This document shows positions 29,401-41,568 of a stretch of 64,000 nt of DNA, in pieces. The position numbers and the translations under genes are program-made. Each line of letters begins with the position of its first letter. Position 1 is the stretch's first letter. The notes under the pieces are model-generated. The model did no database searches. It saw nothing but the letters and a program-made list of their open reading frames with translations, and was not told the DNA's origin. The stretch comes from Urophycis tenuis. Taxonomy: Eukaryota > Chordata > Actinopteri > Gadiformes > Phycidae. The stretch lies in assembly GCA_036785325.1 (NCBI GenBank), contig JAXIVH010000015.1, forward strand, positions 722,014 to 786,013, given 5' to 3'.

Positions 29401-32199
29401 CTCGACTGGGTTGTTGTGGTTTCTCACATACATGCACTTTCACTGTGCTCTTGAGCATGACTCTGCAGGGCACACATGGCTCAACAGGGACTACAAGCTC
29501 TGCTTAGAGAAGAACATGCAGCTTCGTATTTGTTTGACCAATCATGGTTGGAGGTGGGGATCTGTAAGCGCGTAATTGGGTCGTTCAATGTAAAAAGGTC
29601 CATTTTAAGATTTCAAATAAACACTGTAGACTGGCCACTCTAGCAAAACACTCAAAATCCCCTTCTGAAAGCTTAATTGACTCACGCAAATTAGTTTTCT
29701 TTGATAGAATATCTCTGAAAGGAAACAAGAAACATTGCGGAACTTTGACCCTTGCAGTACCTTGTTTGTGACCCAGGCTCTGTCCAAGAAACAATGACAA
29801 ACAATGTGATTACAGATGTACCAAGGTTTGTTATCTGGTTGGTTACATGCAGTCTAAAGTGTCATCTAAAATGACAAATCCTCTTTTTCAATGTTTTTTC
29901 ATCTCGTAGGTTGTGGATCTCACCACGGTAGGCAGTTAGCAGGGGGGGTGCAAGCAGTGAGTAAAGGTGTACAAGTGTCTCGTCAAATTAATATGAACAG
30001 CAACATGGGCCTGTTCATGCCTCATTTATTGACCCCACCAAATTGACATGGGCTCAGCCATTAAGCATCAAAGCCATGCTGGTGAACAGGAGTGGGATGT
30101 AGATTGGGGTTTCGCCTGTCCAGGCTATCTATGGGGTAGGATGGCTCCGGCTAACAACTGTGAAGGCATTAAGTGCACTAAACTGCCACCTGTTTCTGGC
30201 GTAAAGTCCACAAAGGGGCAGACTTTCTGATCCCCTTTTCCAACACAGGATATGATCTGAATCCAGAATCTCTGGTGGGTGAGGAAAGGGCACTAACCTA
30301 TCATCGCTTTGTGGAGGCCTGCAAGTTTGCCAATGGTCTGAAGAAATACCTCCGTGATCCACAGTTCAACTCAGGAGCAGTATGTATCTTGTGTATTCTT
30401 TTACATCATGTTCAAGTGTTCTTTCTCTTCCCATATCTCTCAGGCTCATCCATTTTGTAGGTCCCTAGTTTGGTACATAAGATATACTATTGAGTAGTAT
30501 TTCATCATTTAAATGCTTTTATCCAAAGTTTTAATCAAATACAGATTCATTAAGGAGCAGATAGGGGTCAGAGCGTCATGCTCAATGATGAAGACCTAGA
30601 CTGTGTTGGGGATCAAACCCACTAACTTTTGGTTGGGAGTCACCACTACGATATCCAGACACCATATCTGTGACATGTGTCTTTGTCCATATAAGCTTTC
30701 GTTTTGTATCAGGTGGCGGAGAAGATGACAGAGGAGAGCTTTGCAGACCACCTGCGGGGTCTGATCAGCAGTGACCACAGCCAGGATGCTCAATACTACA
30801 ACACAACGCCGTATCGAGACAGCTTTGGAACCACACACGTGTCCGTTCTGGATGAAGACGGGACAGCTGTGGCAGTGACCAGCAGCATCAACCACATGTT
30901 TGTTGTTACATATCACACATCTGTTTGGAAAAAACATGAACTAGGATGATGATGATGTGAGACATCATGTTAAGAAGGTTTTAGGATTTAGAGGGTGATG
31001 ATTGAGTTTAGTACATCATTTTTTCCACACAGATTTGGATCAAAGGTCTATTCCCCCAGTACTGGTGTCATCCTCAACAATCAGCTTACAGATTTCTGTG
31101 GTAAAGCTGAACACATTGTTGCAGGTATTTGGCCTTTACCTTGAAGCAGGTTTTTACATTGATTGCATCGCCCCGTGAATTATACTGGGCAGGGTGACCA
31201 GAGTACATTGACAATTTGATCCCCCATGGTCCTTGTTATGCGCATGTAAAAGCAACATATTGTGATTCATGTGGTCTGTCTTAGCCCTTGAACCAAAATT
31301 AGAAAACATGACTAGCAAGGCTGTTGGTGACATTACCTGACCAGCATGGTTGAGAAAGATATTTCTAATCTGGTGCATTACAAAAAATATATAAATATCT
31401 TACGTAGGCTACAACATATACAAGTAATTTGGCATAATTTTTTTTCCAAGTATCACCTTACAAAAGTTAAATAGCCCTAAACAGACAGCTCTCTGGTATG
31501 GATATTATATATATATATATATACTGTATGTATATATATATTGTGTAACAATGATACCATTCTCTGGGTGGTGAGCAGGAGAGCAGCCGCCCTCCTCCAT
31601 GTCTCCCACAATACTGCAGTCCAAGAGCAAGACGCTGGTGACTGGAGCCTCTGGTGGCAGCATGATCACCACTGGCATGGCCTTGGTAATCCCACGCTGT
31701 TACAAGGAGAGGACAACCTCTAGACAACAAGCCCTTGATATTTCATTTTGGGTTCCCACTGTTTCAACAGGGGTTCATGTTTGTCTTGTTTCTTGCAGAC
31801 TATTATGAACCACTTGTGGTTTGGAAAAAGCCTCAAGGAGGCGACCGACAGCCCTGTGGTCTTTGTAGATTCCAACAATGAATTGAAATTTGAACCCGAC
31901 TTTGACCAGGTAATCCACCACAGTTACATGAAGTCATTTAGCAGACATACAAGTGATGAGCTAGTTTACGTCCTACAAATGAAATATCGGTGATCAATAT
32001 CAACCTATGTCTTTTTTTGTGATTTTTAATTTTTTTTGTATATTTCCTGCAGTCTTTGATAGAGGCGCTAAAGTCAATGGGACACACGCAGACAAACGCA
32101 ACATACTTTTACAATGTGGTGAATTCTGTGGAACAAGACAACAGCTGCATCTCTGCAGTATCTGACCTCCGAAAACAAGGAAAAGCAGCCGGCTACTGA
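25798..32199 (+). CDS. ggt5: Gamma-glutamyltransferase 5-like
   Basis: Type II membrane ectoenzyme that removes gamma-glutamyl groups from glutathione conjugates; GGT5 is known for converting leukotriene C4 to D4. Twelve exons join in frame: 25798-25964, 26269-26396, 26596-26691, 27260-27446, 28182-28342, 28575-28721, 30249-30379, 30713-30897, 31033-31124, 31579-31685, 31799-31909, 32053-32199, giving 552 residues. A signal anchor spans about 8-30. Landmarks in order: AAVAADSETCSQIGR, NPQSMGLGGG, NARETVP, WIGVPGELRGY, TYHRFVEA, GTTHVSVLDEDG, PPSSM and GASGG, and the terminal SDLRKQGKAAGY. The self-cleavage and nucleophile Thr is about Thr380 (TTHVSV); Ser437/Ser438 correspond to the oxyanion-hole serines of human GGT1. 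CTSVINPQSMGLGGG is closer to GGT5 than GGT1, but the paralogue call rests on a few motifs. No break is seen. Confidence 0.88.
26405..26521. repeat. (CA)n microsatellite in ggt5 intron 2
   Basis: Interrupted CA run with CCCA and CGCA variants, starting about nine bases after the exon 2 donor. Confidence 0.9.
27490..28160. repeat. 44-bp hairpin-rich minisatellite in ggt5 intron 4
   Basis: About 15 units. Each holds cagtatgata and, 11 bases later, its reverse complement tatcatactg, plus a gtagtactgtagtac core, so every unit can fold. The last unit ends about 20 bases before the exon 5 acceptor at 28180-28181. Confidence 0.9.
30497..30625 (-). mobile_element. L2/SINE-like tail fragment in ggt5 intron 7
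   Basis: Shows the degraded atttaaatgcttttatccaa motif of fish L2-type tails in reverse orientation, followed by a ggggtcagagcgtcatgctc stretch often seen in such elements. Short and diverged. Confidence 0.45.
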
Positions 32200-35100
32200 T
32201 GAGAAGTCTGAGTGATTGGTGGTTCATTATAACATGGGACATGATGTCTCTGTCTTCTGGGAGGATGTGGGAGAGGATGTAAGATTTGTGATGACGAACC
32301 ATTTTTACATTAAAGGTGAGGAAGACTTCCATTAGATTATCCAGTAGGAGAACACCCAGTAGATACAAAGCTTGTGGTCCAAGGCAAAACAAAAAAGCAT
32401 AAAAGGTGTTAAAAAAACTGACTCATTTGGTTAGGAGCAGGTGTGAGGGAGCGTTCTAAAGATTTGTTAGAATGTACTGTATGTCACATTTGTGCAGGCA
32501 AGGGTTGGCATCATCTAGCAAACTAGCACGCTGGAAAGCAGTTTCAGCTTTTGCTTTTTACAGAGAAGTAACCACATTTTAGTGAACACAGTTCACTTTG
32601 TGAGACCCAAATAGAATGGTTTTCAACTGAAACAAAGTGTGATTTTGGGGTAAACTTAGCCTTCAGAACAGGCATCACTAAGTATTAGGGCTGTTTGCGG
32701 TGATTAGTTTCCTCACTAGAAAGAAAAACAGTTTACTTGTTAAATGTTTGCTTCTCTACCTCAGCCTCTTTTCTGAGAGCACTTGTTTTGTTTAGCCGTG
32801 GACTGGTGATGGTGATCATGTATTGAAGCTGATGTCCTAAAACCTTAATGTCTCACACCTGAAGGATCAGGGAGGATCTGGGGCTTTTTCTACGTGCAGG
32901 CAGATTATTGCATTATTTTATTCCTTTGAATTACACTCAAACTATTTAGTATATTTTTAGTATATATAAAAAGTATTTAATAACATTTTCCTCAACTTAA
33001 GAATGGCACTGAATTTAACTGACCTTCATTAAGAAATGTATGAAATAAATGCAGTTGAAAAGAACAACAAAGATAGTTTTTTTGCTTTTGAATCATGAGG
33101 GTAAAACAATGTTATATACAAAATGATTAAAAAAAAAAAAGCTTATAAGTATGTGTTTTTTGCAAATGAATGATGTCAACAACAAATTGGTTTTTTTTCT
33201 AACAGTTTCAATAAGTTATTAGTTATTAAGGAGTGTTAAAAATGGAGTAAACCATAATCAAAATACTGAAATTATTAGTAATATTAATACATTTCTAATA
33301 ATGCAACAAATTGATAACCTCAATGAGCAATTTTCAATTAGCAATTTTGGGTAATTTTCATAAAAATTTTTAAAACCCTGCAATCTTCTAAATCATGTCC
33401 ATTTAAATCTGCTTGATCTTTTGGAAGCCTCCTGTTCAGTTTCAATGATTGTTCTGAACAATGGTTTCGCATTAATAAAAAATGCATATACTTTTTTTAA
33501 TAGTTTATCTATTTTTTTTGTGCTGTAGGATAATCAGATGAGGAATGCAGATGCAGTCTTATCTGCATGGTCCCTCAGATGTAACTAGTAGCCTCCCAGA
33601 CAGCCCCTTGGCATTACCCAGCAGAGCTAACCAGAAGTGAGTTGACACCCATTTTGAATGGGTCCGTTAGGAGAAGCTGGGTAGATTTGTCTTCAAACAT
33701 ATCTCCATTGACCTATGCCATGTTATTTGGACCTCTGGAGGGGGTGTGGCTCACTGTGCCGTGAACTTAAAGGAGCCACCTGTTGCAAATGCCACATGAC
33801 CCTCCATGGTAGCTGGAGCACAGAGATCTTCTAGAGTCAGATCCCCAAAGGGGGCAGTGGATGGGGACCCACCTGGGAGAGGAGGCCCCATGTGATGTCC
33901 ACCCTATCACAACACAGAGGAGCTCAGTGGCACCTAACCCAATATTAAACAATGATACTATTTAGTCATCTAGCTAGCAGATGCTTTATCCAAAGTGACT
34001 TGCAGTGAATTCACATATGGGTGAGGTTTTGAAAGGCGACGGGAGGCGGGGTACTTGGTGAAGGTTGGGGGATGGAACCTTTCAGTGGACCTTCGGGAGC
34101 AACGCTCAGAACAGTACGAAACAGTCCCCACCCAGCACGCAGTTTCAACACACATTTACATAAGAAGTAGAATAAATGAATTGCAAAGAAAACACTAGAT
34201 GGTTGGTGTGAGAGACCCCCATGTAGATAAAGCCCTGAGCAAAGTAAGGATTCTTTTTCTTTTTATTGATCATCGTCAGTAATGAATATTTGGTGTGACA
34301 CAGATAAACGGGATACAACAACAGAGAGCTTTGACATTGATCCGAAACACAAAACATAAACGTGTGTAGTATTCATATGGAGCTCTGATCCATTCGCAGA
34401 CTGCACAGCACCTCCTGTCATCAGTGTGTTTGATAACAGTTTCTTGTGTTCCAATGACAACCACAGGGTCCCCCTTTGTTGGGGGGACACTGACTGCACA
34501 AGCACGCTGTGCTTCCTTTTTGCATTCTGCAGTTATCATTGTCATCAACTGGCTAGACAAAAGACCAGCTACTAAAAACCATCACACAAATAATTATACC
34601 TAGATTCAGACAAACACACACACGACAATACACAATTAGACATGTATAATATATCAACAATGCAAATGATCATTATTCTATGATCATTGCCAACAATCAT
34701 GGTCTCCTAAAAACTAACATCGGTATGGGTGGATACTATTGTTGAGGGAAAACCATCATTGTAAATCCCTCTGAATGAAGAAAAACAACAACCTGACATT
34801 TAAAAACAGTATGGCAAATGTTAAGTATAAATTAATACAATGATGACACTTCTAACATAGATGAACTAGTCAAGTGGTTTCCAGCTCTTGATAACAGCAT
34901 GGCTGAGCCTCAACAAAACCCAGGACAACAAATAAGTACACATAAACGTTGAAGTACAGCTAACACATCAAGAAGATACACTGGATGGGCCCATCTGGAA
35001 GTCTGACATTAAATAACATATAATCTTCCAGTTCATATCAGATGTAGGCATGTACAAGAACAAAATGACAAATTCAGAGAAGTCAGCTATCCATCGTGAA

Positions 35101-35241
35101 GTACCTTCCTCTTCTCCTAGGATTGCTTTGTTCGCACAAAGGCACACACATACTGTCTGTGAAGTACAACAGAGCCATGTTTAGTGTTGGGGTCGACACG
35201 CGTGGAACACGTATTCACAAGGTGCACGCAAGGGTGGGGGG

Positions 35242-35296
<55 letters not shown>

Positions 35297-35353
35297 GGAG
35301 GAGGGGTGGGGGGGTTGTGTGTGTGTGTGTGTGTTGGAGGAGGGGTGGGGGGG

Positions 35354-35388
<35 letters not shown>

Positions 35389-36110
35389 GGAGGAGGGGTG
35401 CAAAAGAAAAAGTCTTGACCTAGCAGTTTTGCTGGCGTCACGTGGTGGGTCATGGGCTGTGCAGTCGGTTTGTGTCACAGCTTTTGTTGGGAGATTAACA
35501 GACACCGACACAATGTGGCGCGAGGCAGCGTCAGTGTCAGAGAGCGGCCCCTGGTCTTCAGGTGGAGAGCACAGATCTGGTGGGCCTTTTTATTCATTAT
35601 CTAAAGCAAACTGTAGGCTCCACTCCCATATGTTGGCCGGCATGCCGCTCCTCAATCCAACTGACTGATCTAAACTCCTCTGGACCGGCTCCTCAAGCTG
35701 CTGTCATCGCCAATACAGCGAGAGAGACAAATAAAGAGAGAGGTGAAAGAGAGAAGATACCTGTTCAGGGATTCGTTCAGCCCCCCCTCCAATGAAACCA
35801 CACCTGATTCCCAAGAGCACCATCCGCCAACACAGTAAGTCGTCTGTCGCCGTTGTCCCATGTACTTGTCTGTGTTTAGTCATAGATGTTTGGTTTGGTT
35901 GGTGGCCCGGTGTTGGGAAAAGGATTTTGGATTAGAGTGGTGGAGGTTTGGTGGTAGAAGTTGAGTCTTGGTGGGGGTAGGGGCGCTGAAAGGGTCAAAG
36001 GGTGACTGGGCTCATTGTGTGGGGACAGGGGGGCAGAGGAACCAGCAGGGTGCTGTGGGAAGACCTTTTCAACCACAGTGGCCAACACAAAGCGTGGAGT
36101 TCTCCCCTCA
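32200..36110. other. Region between ggt5 and lrrc75b
   Basis: The first part is probably ggt5 3' UTR (AATAAA near 33046). 33960-34010 is a reverse L2-type tail (agcagatgctttatccaaag). 35245-35388 is a GT microsatellite interleaved with G-rich blocks. The sequence just below 36111 is probably lrrc75b 3' UTR on the minus strand. No further gene is supported. Confidence 0.5.
35245..35400. repeat. (GT)n interleaved with G-rich blocks
   Basis: Three GT runs are each followed by tgttggaggaggggtg; in the first two this continues into a run of seven or more G. The structure is a compound repeat of a GT run plus a G-rich block, and the G-rich strand could form quadruplexes. Confidence 0.85.
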
Positions 36111-37236
36111 TCACCTCTGGCAGAAGTGAAGGGTGAAGTCCTTGGAGAGCCGCTTCCCCCCGATGCCCCAGGGCTCCAACTCGGGTTTGTTCCCCACTTC
36201 TTCATCCTCCTCCAGTTCCTCCTCGTCTCCCTCCACCTCCCCATCCCCGTCCGCCTGCTCGTCCTCCTCGTAGAGACTGGGGTCCTCGATGGAGGTCTCC
36301 AGGTGGTAGCAGTAGGGCTGACCCTCAGTGTACTCGTAGATTGTGGGCAGACTGCTCTTCAGGCTGCAGCGCCGGCGCAGAGCCACCAGCAGTGGCTGGG
36401 GCATGGTGAAGATGTCCACGTTGTTGCCCAGGTCTATCCACGCCAGGCTGGAGAACTGCTTGGGCTCCTTCAGCATCTCTGTCAGGTCCTTGACGATGGC
36501 CAGCGTGAGGCGGTTGCCATTGAGGGCCAACGTGCCCAGTTTGGGCATGACACCTAGCAGGGGCAGGAGGAGCCTCAGGTTGTCATCGTGGAGCTCCGTG
36601 AAACTGATGTCCACGGAGACAACGGCATCACCGTTGTTCTGCAAGTAGAAGGCCACCTGCCGGACATCCCTGCTGGACAGGGGGATGCCGGACAGATCCA
36701 CAGTGTCGCTGGACAGCTTCTTCTGCAGGGTGGTCTTCAGGCTGAGAGAGAGAGAAAGAAAGCATTGTAACTTGAAAGTAACTTAAGTGGATTCAACCTT
36801 GCAAGGGGGCATATTCAAGAAGGACAAATCCCCCTTGAATGCAGAAAAAAAGGGACTTGAATGGGGGAGGGGAGATGACATCCTGTATGTATTATGTTCT
36901 CTCTGTGTCTGAGCTCTGGGACCACGTGCCCCAGCCACATCATGTGTGTGCTGTCAAATGGAGCAGCATGTGGGCAGGAAAGCAGCGAAAGGCCGTCACA
37001 GAGACATGGGGATGTGGCCGGGATGTGTTACATTCAACAGGAGAGCCAAAACATCCCCCATGAGCCAGCAGCCCAAGCCTTATTGTGCCATGCACCATAA
37101 GGCTTGGGCTGAGCTTAGTTCTCATCATAAATAAATGTTACATTACAAGGTGATGAAAGAGCAGACATTTTGGCATCATTATTATCCTCACCCCATCATC
37201 ATCATCATCATTATCATTATCATCATCACCATCACT

Positions 37237-37274
<38 letters not shown>

Positions 37275-40200
37275 ATCAAGTCACTGCCTTCCTTTTGCCC
37301 TGTGATTTCTCTGCAAGTCATACCTTTTAAGTCAACTTACAACCTGTTGATATATTGGCAATTTAAAGTGATTTATACATGTAATGTACATGTACATGTA
37401 AATTCTACATAAAATCCATTTAAGGTACTTACTATTTATGTAGTTAGTTACTTGCCAGATGCTATATTCAAAGGTGCTGTGTTTCTTCCATTGAATTTGG
37501 ATATTGTCAGTGTGAATTATAACATCCTCCAGTGTTGAGTGTGCAACATAAATGACAGTACCTGTCACTAGTGGTGCTGCTGACCCTCTATCTGTGCTAA
37601 GGACATTCTGCTCAGATCCCCAATAGAGGCTTCCAGCTATTCTGAAATCATTCCTGAAAAACCCTTACACACATATTTCACATCTGTGGTGCATAACTGG
37701 ATATGCAACACAACGAGTGCAAAGACGCACTCACATTACATTAGTTGTTTATGAACAAACTTGAGCATGTCACAATAAACGTTTACAATACGGCTACACT
37801 GCTACAGGGGGTGATTCTGAAGGCCAGTCAGGATGCTGTGTTAGAAAGGTAACCAGGTCTAATGACCAGGTCTAATGTCCCTAAACAGGTAACCAGGTCT
37901 AATGACCAGGTCTAATGTCCCTAACCAGGTAACCAGGTCTAATGACCAGGTCTAATGTCCCTAACCAGGTAACCAGGTCTAATGACCAGGTCTAATGTCC
38001 CTAACCAGGTAACCAGGTCTAATGACCAGGTCTACTGTCCCTAACCAGGTAACCAGGTCTAATGACCAGGTCTAATGTCCCTAAACAGGTAACCAGGTCT
38101 AATGACCAGGTCTACTGTCCCTAACCAGGTAACCAGGTCTAATGACCAGGTCTAATGTCCCTAACCAGGTAACCAGGTCTAATGACCAGGTCTAATGTCC
38201 CTAAACAGGTAACCAGGTCTAATGACCAGGTCTACTGTCCCTAACCAGGTAACCAGGTCTAATGACCAGGTCTAATGTCCCTAACCAGGTAACCAGGTCT
38301 AATGACCAGGTCTACTGTCCCTAACCAGGTAACCAGGTCTAATGACCAGGTCTAATGTCCCTAAACAGGTAACCAGGTCTAATGACCAGGTCTACTGTCC
38401 CTAACCAGGTAACCAGGTCTAATGACCAGGTCTAATGTCCCTAACCAGGTAACCAGGTCTAATGACCAGGTCTAATGTCCCTAAACAGGTAACCAGGTCT
38501 AATGACCAGGTCTAATGTCCCTAACCAGGTAACCAGGTCTAATGACCAGGTCTGATGTCCCTAACCAGGTAACCAGGTCTAATGACCAGGTCTACTGTCC
38601 CTAACCAGGTAACCAGGTCTAATGACCAGGTCTACTGTCCCTAACCAGGTAACCAGGTCTAATGACCAGGTCTACTGTCCCTAACCAAGTAACCAGGTCT
38701 AATGACCAGGTCTAATGTCCCTAACCAGGTAACCAGGTCTAATGACCAGGTCTACTGTCCCTAACCAGGTAACCAGGTCTAATGACCAGGTCTAATGTCC
38801 CTAAACAGGTAACCAGGTCTAATGACCAGGTCTACTGTCCCTAACCAGGTAACCAGGTCTAATGACCAGGTCTAATGTCCCTAACCAGGTAACCAGGTCT
38901 AATGACCAGGTCTAATGTCCCTAAACAGGTAACCAGGTCTTATGACCAGGTCTAATGTCCCTAACCAGGTAACCAGGTCTAATGACCAGGTCTGATGTCC
39001 CTAACCAGGTAACCAGGTCTAATGACCAGGTCTGATGTCCCTAACCAGGTAACCAGGTCTAATGACCAGGTCTAATGTCCCTAAAGAGGTAACCAGCTCT
39101 AATGACCAGGTCTAATGTCCCTAACCAGGTAACCAGGTCTAATGACCAGGTCTAATGTCCCTAACCAGGTAACCAGGTCTAATGACCAGGTCTAATGTCC
39201 CTAAAGAGGTAACCAGCTCTAATGACCAGGTCTAATGTCCCTAACCAGGTAACCAGGTCTAATGACCAGGTCTAATGTCCCTAACCAGGTAACCAGGTCT
39301 AATGACCAGGTCTAATGTCCCTAACCAGGTAACCAGGTCTAATGACCAGGTCTAATGTCCCTAACCAGGTAACCAGGTCTAATGATGAATGTCCCTCCAT
39401 CTCCTTCGCCAGTCCTCTGTTCTCCTCCACCTCTACTGTCCCGCTCCCCTTTTTCTTATATCAAAAAAAGAAAACATCTGCATCCAGAAGCACAGGGCTA
39501 ATGGTCTCTCCCAACCTGGCTGGAGGTGCTAATGGATTCTGATGGGTTAAAGGCCTCTTCTTCAGGAAACATAGAACCAAAAAATGAGTAAAGGAAGAAT
39601 GGGGGAAAGAAATGAGCAAAAGCACATGTGAGGTAGCCAGTCAAATGAGCGCCATGACTGCTGAAGCTTCAGCTCATGAATCATCATTATATTAAACAGT
39701 ACTGCATATGTTGGCATTGGACTCTTGCATTCACAAATGGTGCAAAATATGGGTAGTACATGTACATCTGGTGAGGCTTTCAAAACAATGTTGAACTTAC
39801 CCTTTAAGGCACTATTTCTGTCTATTGATGTGTACAGTGCATGATGCAAGCAATAATGAAGCAAGATATTCTTATTAAGTTTAGATATTCCCTCCAGAGG
39901 GGAAAGAGCACAGCTTATATTTTACATCTTAAGGGACCTTAATACTGATGATGACTGGGGATGATCAATCGCCATTTGTCTTGCATAGAACAGAATGCAG
40001 CCATAGATACCTGAAAACAATGGAGTCTAACCGACATAACCAACAGAATATTCTCAGATACCTTGTCTCAAAACATGGTAAAAATGCCAAGTGAAGCTTC
40101 AAATACATATTATAACTTTTCATTTTGTTTAGATTTGTTAATTAAGTGCCATCATGAACTATTCTTGTACCTTGCAAATAATGATGTTGCAGTCAGAAAT

Positions 40201-41525
40201 GTTTTAGATTTGCTCTATTATGAATAATATACCATCACAGTTGGAGTATGTCTTATGTAGTCTAAATTAAATCTGGTTTACATCTAATCTAGTCCAAAAT
40301 CTAGTTTAAGTCTAATAGAGTCTAAATCAAATCAAGTCGTAGTCCAATGCTGTCTGTACTATCTAAATGTAAGGATTGTCTGTTAAAAACACTGAAATCA
40401 GAGTGCTTGGAGTAAAAGGGTGATATGTTACAAAGCTATGGTGGCGCAGTGTGCATTACCATTTTATATCAGAGAGGACACACGCGTGTGGCGGCTCCTA
40501 CACTATCCAGAAAACTGTACAACACTGTACATTCAAGCACAAACACACACGTGTTTGACAGAATGAATCTGTTTAACAGATGAAATATATGCATATATAA
40601 ATAAAGAAATATGCAATATGCTATAGGAGAAGCTAAACACAGCTACCCAGATAAAAGGTTGTTTCTATAAGCAGTAATTACATTAAAATGAGCAACATAT
40701 TCAGGAAATATCCAATATATTCATATACCAAAATGTACAAAGTCATCTGATTTCATACATGTGGTAACATATGTATGTACTGATATATGATATATGCCTG
40801 CTGATATTATACAATGTGATCCTGTATCAAGATATACATACTGTACATACATACCAGCAAGGTGCAATCTTGACCTCAATAGAAGCAGTCTCTACTACAG
40901 TTGATAAAGCATGTCTCTGTGTTGTTTCCCCAGACAGAAACCCTCCTCGGTACAGGGACACACACAAGGAATCACACGCATTCAATATGACAAAATATTG
41001 TACATTTGGCAAGCTTTTTTCACCTCAATATCGTACTTTACCATAAAATACTCTCCATTTATGACTCCACTTGGTGTCTAAATCTCTCACTAGACCCAAG
41101 TCATACTGGCCACCTTGTTATATAAAATTAAAAAAAGACTAATTGCATAATTAAATAACTAAAACTCAAATAAACTTAAATGAATAAACTTAGTGTGCAT
41201 CAGACATGAATTCAGTCTGGCACTTCAATCAGAATAACTCAGCAGTACTAATGCTACATAATGAAGGGCTGATCAATACTGTTTCTGTTTCAGCAATCTG
41301 TGTATAAATGTATATACATACACATATATACAGTACATACAGTATATATATACTGTATATATGAATATATACATTGCCAGCAGCCTGGCAGCAAATGCTT
41401 GTTAAAATGGGATTTAAGATTTAAGATTTAAAATGCATGCCCAAACATTCAGCCATGGCAACTCACTCAAACAGCATTTGAGAAGTAACTTCTGGAGCCA
41501 ATCCAATCTGACAGACACAATTGGA

Positions 41526-41568
<43 letters not shown>

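Noticed and set aside
34276..34560. Minus-strand 94-codon frame with many Cys residues
   Set aside because: No recognised family, no clear splice context linking it to a neighbour, and it lies in repeat-bearing intergenic DNA. It cannot be supported as a gene.
37845..39385. Regular direct repeats resembling a CRISPR array
   Set aside because: Units are contiguous with no unique spacers, there are no cas genes, and the genome is eukaryotic. The same holds for 22890-24672, 48126-48865 and 63470-63890.
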